A stretch of DNA of 19,498 nucleotides from an uncultured Eubacterium sp. (GTDB taxonomy: Bacteria > Bacillota > Clostridia > Lachnospirales > Lachnospiraceae). How positions within the stretch are numbered: position 1 is the stretch's first letter; every line of letters begins with the position of its first letter. The stretch lies in NCBI GenBank assembly GCA_900550135.1, contig URQO01000035.1:1-19498 (forward strand), written 5' to 3'. The position numbers were made by a program, and so were the translations under genes. Of this stretch, positions 14,278-19,498 are shown piece after piece. The notes under the pieces were generated by a model, which did not search any database, was not told the origin of the DNA, and saw only the letters and a list, made by a program, of their open reading frames with translations.

Positions 14278-16467
14278 CTACAGATGAAGAACTCTGTCTT
14301 TTATTTCCTGAGTTCTTCCCTGATTCCAAAACTGTGTACCGATATATCCACAGGTTCTTCTTGCAACGCTCATTTTGTCCTGATTTCTGTTGCCACAGCT
14401 TGGGCACTCCCAAACTAATTTGCCTGTTTCTTCATCAGTGATAATCTGAATTTCACCATTGTATCCACAACATTCACAGTAGTCTGACTTTGTGTTTAAC
14501 TCAGCATACATAATGTTGTCATAAATAAACTTCATAACTTCAATAACTGCTTCGATATTGTCCTGAAGATTTGGAACTTCTACATAACTGATAGCTCCAC
14601 CCGGTGATAGTTTTTGGAAATCTGATTCGAATTTCAGTTTGCTGAAGGCATCAATTTCCTCAGTAACATGTACATGGTAACTGTTTGTAATATAGTTTTT
14701 GTCTGTAACACCTTTAATCACACCAAATCTTTTCTGTAAGCATTTTGCAAACTTGTATGTTGTTGATTCCATAGGTGTTCCGTATACTGAATAACTGATA
14801 TTTTCAGCTGCCTTCCATTCATTACACTTGTCATTTAATCTCTGCATAACTTTAAGTGCAAATGGTTTTGCTTCAGGATCTGTATGTGATTTGCCTGTCA
14901 TTCTTACACACATTTCATAAAGACCTGCATAGCCAAGTGAAATAGTTGAATATCCATTAAATAACAACTTGTCAATTGTTTCACCTTTTTTAAGACGTGC
15001 CAATGCTCCGTTTTGCCAAAGAATTGGTGCAACGTCTGATGGTGTACCAAGCAATCTTTCATGTCTGCATCTTAATGCTCTGTGGCAAAGTTCTAATCTT
15101 TCATCTAAAATCTTCCAGAATAAATCCATGTCACCATTTGATGAACATGCAACATCTACAAGGTTGATAGTTACAACACCTTGATTAAAACGTCCATAAA
15201 ACTTGTGGCTTCCATCAGGATTTCTCTGGCTGTCTTCTACTGTAAGAAAACTTCTGCATCCCATACAAGGATATACACAGCCCTGCTTCATTTCCTTCAT
15301 TACCTTTGCAGAAATATAATCAGGAACCATACGTTTTGCAGTACATTTTGCAGCAAGTTCTGTTAATGCCCAATATTTTGAATCAGGTGTAACGTTGTCT
15401 TCATCCAAAACATAAATAATCTTTGGAAATGCAGGTGTAATCCAAACACCTTTTTCATTTTTAACACCCTGTATACGCTGTTTTAATACTTCCTCAATAA
15501 GTGTTGCAAGGTCATCTCTTGTCTGACCATCAGGTACTTCATCAAGATACATAAACATAGTTACAAATGGTGCCTGACCATTACATGTCATAAGTGTAAT
15601 AAGCTGGTACTGTATAGTCTGAATGCCTCTGTTGATTTCATCCTTTAATCTTCTTTCAACAATCTTTTTAACCTGATCATCGCTGTAATCCAAACCAACT
15701 TCTTCTCTTTCAGCTAAAACTTCCTTTGTAATTTTTTCTCTGCTGACCTGTACAAATGGTGCCAAATGTCCCAATGAAAAAGACTGTCCACCATACTGAT
15801 TGCTTGCTACCTGAGCTACAATCTGTGTTGTAACATTGCAGGCTGTATAAAAACTATGGGGTTTGTCAATTTTTGTTTCAGAAATACATGTACCATTCTG
15901 AAGCATATCTTCTAAATTTATTAAATCACAGTTGTGTTCTTTCTGTGCAAAATAATCCGAATCATGAAAATGAATAATCCCCTGCTCATGTGCCTGAACA
16001 ATATCTTCAGGAAGTAATATACGCTTTGTTAAATCCTTGCTGACTTCTCCAGCCATATAATCCCTCTGTGTTGAATTGATTGTAGGATTTTTGTTGGAAT
16101 TTTCCTGTTTTACTTCTTCATTTAACTGTTCAATAAGTGCCAAAATGCCTTCATCTGTGGTATTTGACTTACGTGCCAATTCACGAACATAACGGTATCT
16201 TACGTATTTTTGTGCAACTTCGTAACCACGCATCTCCATAATGCCACGCTCTACCATATCCTGAATATCTTCTACTGATGTGGCATGAGGTGCATTTACA
16301 ATCTGATCTTCTACAACTTTTCCAACTGCTGAAATCTGATATTCATTTAACTTGTGAATAGGTTCAATTTCATTGTTTGCAGCTCTGATAGCATTAAGAA
16401 TCTTGTTTACATCAAAAGAAACTTCCTCACCATTTCTTTTGATTACTCTGCTAATTTTTTGTTCCAT
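14278..16467 (-). CDS. nrdD: Anaerobic (class III) ribonucleoside-triphosphate reductase
   Basis: NrdD reduces ribonucleoside triphosphates to deoxyribonucleotides without oxygen, using a glycyl radical and typically formate as reductant. The protein has 729 residues. An N-terminal ATP-cone allosteric domain covers about 4-95 (VIKRNGEEVSFDVNKI), and the ten-stranded barrel fills the middle, including the Cys-rich VYPCMGCRSF segment. A zinc site near the C-terminus uses two CxxC pairs (Cys664/667, Cys688/691). The glycyl radical loop RTCGYIG has the radical residue at Gly707. All key parts are present. The ATG has GAGGAG upstream. The activating radical-SAM enzyme NrdG, often encoded next to nrdD, is neither upstream nor downstream here. 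The promoter carries NrdR boxes, pointing to repression by the ATP/dATP-sensing regulator NrdR. Confidence 0.97.
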   Translation of the reverse strand: MEQKISRVIKRNGEEVSFDVNKILNAIRAANNEIEPIHKLNEYQISAVGKVVEDQIVNAPHATSVEDIQDMVERGIMEMRGYEVAQKYVRYRYVRELARKSNTTDEGILALIEQLNEEVKQENSNKNPTINSTQRDYMAGEVSKDLTKRILLPEDIVQAHEQGIIHFHDSDYFAQKEHNCDLINLEDMLQNGTCISETKIDKPHSFYTACNVTTQIVAQVASNQYGGQSFSLGHLAPFVQVSREKITKEVLAEREEVGLDYSDDQVKKIVERRLKDEINRGIQTIQYQLITLMTCNGQAPFVTMFMYLDEVPDGQTRDDLATLIEEVLKQRIQGVKNEKGVWITPAFPKIIYVLDEDNVTPDSKYWALTELAAKCTAKRMVPDYISAKVMKEMKQGCVYPCMGCRSFLTVEDSQRNPDGSHKFYGRFNQGVVTINLVDVACSSNGDMDLFWKILDERLELCHRALRCRHERLLGTPSDVAPILWQNGALARLKKGETIDKLLFNGYSTISLGYAGLYEMCVRMTGKSHTDPEAKPFALKVMQRLNDKCNEWKAAENISYSVYGTPMESTTYKFAKCLQKRFGVIKGVTDKNYITNSYHVHVTEEIDAFSKLKFESDFQKLSPGGAISYVEVPNLQDNIEAVIEVMKFIYDNIMYAELNTKSDYCECCGYNGEIQIITDEETGKLVWECPSCGNRNQDKMSVARRTCGYIGTQFWNQGRTQEIKDRVLHL

Positions 16468-16510
16468 CTTTTTTCTCCTCGAATATAACTGTGTAATAAT
16501 ATATCTTTTT

Positions 16511-16545
16511 TATCCAAAACGCCTTTATATAAGGCAATTGGGATA
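16511..16545 (-). other. Hairpin in the nrdD leader
   Basis: GCCTT/AAGGC pairs around TATAT, and outer pairs (TATCC with GGATA, CCAA with TTGG) extend the stem with small internal gaps. It lies within the predicted 5' leader, between the promoter and the nrdD ribosome binding site. The minus strand has no T tail after it, so it is not a terminator. It might affect RNA stability or translation. Confidence 0.4.
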
Positions 16546-16567
16546 ATTTTTGTACTTTTTTGTCAAA

Positions 16568-16616
16568 ACACTATATCTTGTGTCTGCCTAGAGAATTATA
16601 GCACAATATATTCTCA
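16568..16616 (-). promoter_or_regulatory. Pair of NrdR boxes at the nrdD promoter
   Basis: ACACTATATCTTGTGT (16568-16583) fits the NrdR consensus ACACwATATmTwGTGT at all 16 positions. A second, weaker site GCACAATATATTCTCA (16601-16616) fits at 12. Their starts are 33 bases apart, about three helical turns, as expected for paired NrdR binding. The second box fills the spacer between -35 and -10, and the first lies just past the transcription start, so binding should block transcription. Confidence 0.75.
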
Positions 16617-16624
16617 TTTGTACA
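16595..16624 (-). promoter_or_regulatory. Predicted promoter of nrdD
   Basis: On the minus strand, a -10 TATAAT (16595-16600) preceded by TGC (extended -10) lies 18 bases from TGTACA (16619-16624). It leaves a leader of about 120 bases. Confidence 0.6.
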
Positions 16625-16670
16625 GCATAAAAATTATTTTATTGGTATTTTTTTTAGATTTTTTTTATTT

Positions 16671-16700
16671 TTGGGATACACATTGTTTATGTAGTATAAT
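16671..16700 (+). promoter_or_regulatory. Possible plus-strand promoter in the gap before the MATE terminator
   Basis: TTGGGA (16671-16676) and a perfect TATAAT (16695-16700) are 18 bases apart on the plus strand. No plus-strand gene follows. A transcript would run about 120 bases to the hairpin at 16787-16830. The AT-rich setting makes a chance match plausible. The rest of 16625-16786 shows nothing recognisable. Confidence 0.3.
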
Positions 16701-16786
16701 ATATCAATAATAAAGATTATTTTCAGACTAAATAAAAGTCACTTTTACAATTATTATTTATTAATATAGAACTTTGTCATTTTTAA

Positions 16787-16830
16787 AAAAAGTTGAGCAG
16801 GGATTCCATCCGGAATTTACTCAACTTTAT
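16787..16830 (-). terminator. Intrinsic terminator after the MATE gene
   Basis: The arms AAAGTTGAG (16789-16797) and CTCAACTTT (16820-16828) pair, with an inner GATTCC/GGAAT stem. The minus strand continues into seven T. It lies about 70 bases beyond the MATE stop codon. Confidence 0.85.
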
Positions 16831-16899
16831 AAATCATATTTTTTGTCATTAAATATGTTGTATTTATATTTTTCAATTTAGTATTTTGACACACTATTT

Positions 16900-18276
16900 T
16901 TATCTTAACGTTTTAAATACTTTTTTAACAACAATCAAAGATAATACTGCTGCTAAAAAGTCAGATATCGGTGCTACATACATTACTCCTTCTATTCCCA
17001 TTGCCTGTCCACCAATTTTGGCAAAGGCAAATGGTAACACAAGCATAAGAGGAATGAAACATATTACCTGTCTTGTAAGTGATAAGAATGTTCCCTTGTT
17101 TGGTTCTCCAATAACTGTACAGAATGTTGATGTAATAGGCTGTATTCCATTTAAAAATGTCATAAACAAAAAGATTCTGAAAAATTTGATTCCAAACTGC
17201 ACATATGCCTCACTACCTGAGCCAAATATACTAAGCAGTTGTTCCGGGAATAATTGAAATACCACAAATGCCAGACATGAGATTATAATGTTGCATGTTA
17301 AAGCCATTCTATATGTTTTTCTGACTCTATCAAACTTTTCTGCACCTCTGTTAAAGCTGACAATAGGCTGCATTCCCTGTGCCACTCCAATACACACTGA
17401 AAAGTAAACCTGATTTACTTTCATAACAATGCCGCACACTGCTAGTGGAATGTCTGCGCCGAAACTACTAAGGGCACCATAATATGTTAATGTCTTATTC
17501 ATAACAATTTGTACGAACATAATTGCCAACTGGTTAAGTCCCTGTGCCATACCAAGGTGGCATGTTTTTGTACATATTTTTTTCTTTGGTATAAAATGTT
17601 CTTTTTTTAATTTTACTGTTTTAAATCGTGTTAAATACCATAAAACCATTATAGTTGCTACATACTGACCTATGATTGTAGCAATTGCAGCACCTGTCAT
17701 GCCCCAATTAAATACTATTACAAATACATAATCAAGAATTACATTTATGATAGCACCTGCCAGGTTACATGCCATTGAAAAATTAGGACTGCCATCTGCT
17801 CTTATCAAATGTGCCCCGCCTGCTGACAAAATTGCAGCCGGATAACCAATAGCAAGAACTGCGGTATATTCAATTGCATATGGCAAAACATTTTCAGTAG
17901 AACCGAAAAACAAAAGCATTGGTTTCATAAAAAATGCAGTAATAACTGCAAGAACCAATCCCACTGTCAACATTAGTGTTGTGGCATTACCTATAAAATA
18001 TGGGGCTTTTTTTGTATCTCCTGCTCCCATATTTAAGTTGAATCCTGCTGCCGCACCTATTCCCAATGTCAGTGCTGTAGCAAGACACAATGTGGTAAGT
18101 GGAAAAGCAACATTTGTAGCTGCATTACCAAGTTCTCCAACTTTTTGTCCGATAAAAATCTGGTCTACTATATTGTATAAAGACATAACCAACATAGATA
18201 TAATACTTGGCACTGCAAACTTTTTTAACAGTTTTCCAATTGGTTCTGTGCCAAGTGGATTATTATTTTCCTGCAT
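16900..18276 (-). CDS. MATE-family efflux transporter, MepA-like
   Basis: This is a 458-residue integral membrane protein of about twelve hydrophobic segments arranged as two related halves, the MATE layout. MATE proteins expel cationic drugs or metabolites in exchange for sodium ions or protons. The N-terminus (GKLLKKFAVPSIISMLVMSL then YNIVDQIFIGQ) and the AATNVAFPLTTLCLATALTLGIG and GAGDTKKA stretches are typical of the MepA/VmrA branch. The equivalent phrase MQPIVSFNRGAE appears in the second half. Specificity cannot be told from sequence. The ATG is preceded by GAGGAAAAAT. It is a single-gene unit, divergent from the hydrogenase gene, with a promoter and a leader that holds a short ORF and a hairpin. 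No MarR- or TetR-type regulator is adjacent. Confidence 0.93.
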   Translation of the reverse strand: MQENNNPLGTEPIGKLLKKFAVPSIISMLVMSLYNIVDQIFIGQKVGELGNAATNVAFPLTTLCLATALTLGIGAAAGFNLNMGAGDTKKAPYFIGNATTLMLTVGLVLAVITAFFMKPMLLFFGSTENVLPYAIEYTAVLAIGYPAAILSAGGAHLIRADGSPNFSMACNLAGAIINVILDYVFVIVFNWGMTGAAIATIIGQYVATIMVLWYLTRFKTVKLKKEHFIPKKKICTKTCHLGMAQGLNQLAIMFVQIVMNKTLTYYGALSSFGADIPLAVCGIVMKVNQVYFSVCIGVAQGMQPIVSFNRGAEKFDRVRKTYRMALTCNIIISCLAFVVFQLFPEQLLSIFGSGSEAYVQFGIKFFRIFLFMTFLNGIQPITSTFCTVIGEPNKGTFLSLTRQVICFIPLMLVLPFAFAKIGGQAMGIEGVMYVAPISDFLAAVLSLIVVKKVFKTLR

Positions 18277-18358
18277 AATTATTTTTCCTCGCTCTATGTA
18301 GTAGTAGTTTTTTATAGACCCTCTCCAAGGTCTGCATTTTCTATTTAGTATTTCTCAT
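18263..18358 (-). promoter_or_regulatory. Leader of the MATE mRNA: short ORFs and hairpin
   Basis: A five-codon ORF (MRNTK, 18341-18358) follows AGGAAAA at good spacing and lies near the predicted 5' end. Just after it, AGACC/GGTCT forms a small hairpin (about 18317-18334). A second ORF (18263-18337, beginning MQTLERVYKKLL) overlaps the MATE start out of frame, but without a clear ribosome binding site. The arrangement could allow translation-dependent control, but it may also be chance. Confidence 0.35.
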
Positions 18359-18385
18359 AAGTTTTCCTGCCAATAGCCAAACTAT

Positions 18386-18415
18386 ATAATACAACTTTAT
18401 ATGTAAAAATTTCAA
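18386..18415 (-). promoter_or_regulatory. Predicted promoter of the MATE gene
   Basis: On the minus strand, TTGAAA (18410-18415) and TATTAT (18386-18391) are 18 bases apart. They leave a leader of about 100 bases. Between it and the Rex site, 18416-18526 contains only a CGCTC/GAGCG hairpin (18478-18492) of unknown meaning. Confidence 0.55.
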
Positions 18416-18526
18416 TAGTTATTTTCTATATTCCTTGCTGAGTATTCCTATATTCTAAAAGTTACATCCTACTCTTACGCTCATATGGAGCGCGTCAAAT
18501 AATGTAATCATTATATTTTAAATACT

Positions 18527-18544
18527 TTGTTAATTTTTTAACTA
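18527..18544 (+). promoter_or_regulatory. Predicted Rex operator upstream of the hydrogenase gene
   Basis: The 18 bases read TTGTTAA, then TTTT, then TTAACTA. The Rex consensus is TTGTTAA-N4-TTAACAA, so 12 of the 14 defined positions match. It lies six bases upstream of the -35 box of the predicted hydrogenase promoter. Rex senses the NADH/NAD+ ratio and represses fermentation and hydrogenase genes in many Firmicutes. Whether this genome encodes Rex is not visible here. Confidence 0.6.
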
Positions 18545-18549
18545 TTTAC

Positions 18550-18579
18550 TTGTATATAATTGCTATCATATGTTATACT
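18550..18579 (+). promoter_or_regulatory. Predicted promoter of the hydrogenase gene
   Basis: TTGTAT (18550-18555) is followed after 18 bases by TATACT (18574-18579), with an upstream TG that makes an extended -10. The transcript would have a leader of about 60 bases. Confidence 0.5.
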
Positions 18580-18648
18580 CTTTACAAAAGATTTTTTCTT
18601 TATTAATATGTAGATTTTCTACAATTTTTTATTGAAATGGAGAAAGTT

Positions 18649-19449
18649 ATGAGAGGAATTTATTCAAATAAAACTGAAATAAGACATAAAGTTTTTACTG
18701 AAATTGCCCGAATGGCTTATGAAGATTATCCTTTATCACATATTGAAGATCTTCCTTATGAAATTATTCCCGGCGAAATCGGTAAGTACTATGACAATAT
18801 CTTTTTGGAACGTGCCATTATCGGAGAAAGACTAAGAGCTACATTGGGACTTCCTGTAAGAACAATGTCTGAACATGCTCCTTTGTCAGAAGGCATTGAC
18901 AAAAGTGCCATTGACGAAAAGTATTATTACCCACCACTTATTAATATTATTAAGTTTGCATGTCATGCATGTCCGGAAAAGAGAGTTCTTATTACTAACG
19001 GATGTCAGGGATGTATTGAACATCCCTGTATTGAAGTTTGTCCAAAGGACGCCATTCATATGGAAAATGGCCGTTCGGTTATTGATCAGGACAAATGTAT
19101 CAAATGTGGCAAATGTGTCAATGCATGTCCTTACAATGCAATCATCAAACAAGAACGTCCTTGCGCTGCTGCCTGTGGTATGAATGCCATCAAATCAGAT
19201 GAATATGGCAGAGCTGACATTGACTACGACCAGTGTGTATCATGTGGTATGTGTCTGGTAAGTTGTCCTTTCAGTGCCATTGTTGATAAAAGTCAGATTT
19301 TCCAGACTGTACTGGCACTTAAAAGTGATACTCCGGTATATGCAGCCATTGCTCCATCTTTTGTAAAACAGTTTGGAGACAGTGTTACACCTGAGCAGGT
19401 TCGTGCAGCACTTAAAGCGGTAGGTTTTGAGGATATGGTTGAAGTAGCT
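18649..19449 (+). CDS. [FeFe] hydrogenase, group B-like, N-terminal part
   Basis: Iron-only hydrogenases combine protons and ferredoxin electrons into H2, letting fermenting anaerobes discard reductant. The first 267 residues are present. An N-terminal region starts MRGIYSNKTEIRHKVFTE, resembling the group B monomeric type. A Cys-rich segment follows (Cys105, 108, 119, 122, 127, 131), then two ferredoxin-like 4Fe-4S motifs: CIKCGKCVNACP (150-161) and CVSCGMCLVSCP (196-207). Another Cys group lies between them (172, 176). The beginning of the catalytic H-cluster domain is visible (PVYAAIAPSFVKQFG), but all H-cluster cysteines lie beyond the contig end. The start has GGAGA upstream. The genomic reading frame ends at VEVA; the codons after 19449 are adapter. 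Assignment to group B rather than another hydrogenase or a ferredoxin-domain protein rests on the N-terminus and the Cys layout. Confidence 0.85.
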
Positions 19450-19498
19450 AGATCGGAAGAGCGTCGTGTAGGGAAAGAGTGTAGATCTCGGTGGTCGC
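19450..19498 (+). other. Illumina TruSeq adapter sequence, not genomic
   Basis: From 19450 the sequence begins AGATCGGAAGAGCGTCGTGT and continues to the window end as the reverse complement of the TruSeq universal adapter. In the hydrogenase frame it translates to RSEERRVGKECRSRWS, a well-known contamination peptide. It marks the true end of assembled genomic sequence and must not be annotated as coding. Confidence 0.97.

Noticed and set aside
18886..19152. An 88-codon minus-strand frame within the hydrogenase gene
   Set aside because: It is the complement of the Cys-rich hydrogenase coding sequence and shows no motif of its own.

Overview
The window is low-GC, densely packed DNA with Gram-positive promoters, strong AGGAGG-type ribosome binding sites and intrinsic terminators. 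The proteins read as Clostridia, most likely Lachnospiraceae: SecA next to RF2, long-form HPF, a YwaC/RelP-type alarmone synthetase, a class III (anaerobic) ribonucleotide reductase and a group B-type [FeFe] hydrogenase. This points to a strict anaerobe, probably from the gut. The last 49 bases (19450-19498) match the Illumina TruSeq universal adapter, so this is the end of an assembled contig and true genomic sequence stops at about 19449.

Region 1 (1-6387, all minus strand) holds housekeeping genes, each with its own promoter and mostly its own terminator. They are prfB (partial, without the usual programmed frameshift), secA, hpf and a secreted SH3b-NlpC/P60 peptidoglycan hydrolase. The 567-base gap between the hydrolase and hpf contains four copies of TTATTAAC.

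Region 2 (6702-7483) holds the one complete plus-strand gene, an SDR reductase resembling the EF-P 5-aminopentanone reductase YmfI. It ends in a 20-bp perfect hairpin that can terminate transcription from both sides.

Region 3 (7551-13908, minus) is the most unusual part. It looks like a four-gene operon: a small alarmone synthetase (RelP/YwaC type), a one-domain cupin overlapping it by ATGA, a 984-residue protein with two beta-helix domains and a beta-propeller but no signal peptide, and a 597-residue double beta-helix lipoprotein. The genes are 12 bases apart or less. Just downstream lies a decayed aldo/keto reductase. The set suggests a carbohydrate-related function tied to (p)ppGpp synthesis, but the substrate cannot be read from sequence.

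Region 4 (14206-16624, minus) is nrdD. Its promoter carries a perfect 16-base NrdR box and a second, weaker one. No nrdG activase gene is adjacent.

Region 5 (16787-18415, minus) is a MepA-like MATE transporter with a short leader ORF and hairpin. Facing the other way at 18649 is the 5' end of an [FeFe] hydrogenase gene, with a near-consensus Rex operator just upstream of its promoter. That fits NADH/NAD+ control of hydrogen production. The gene is cut off by the contig end.
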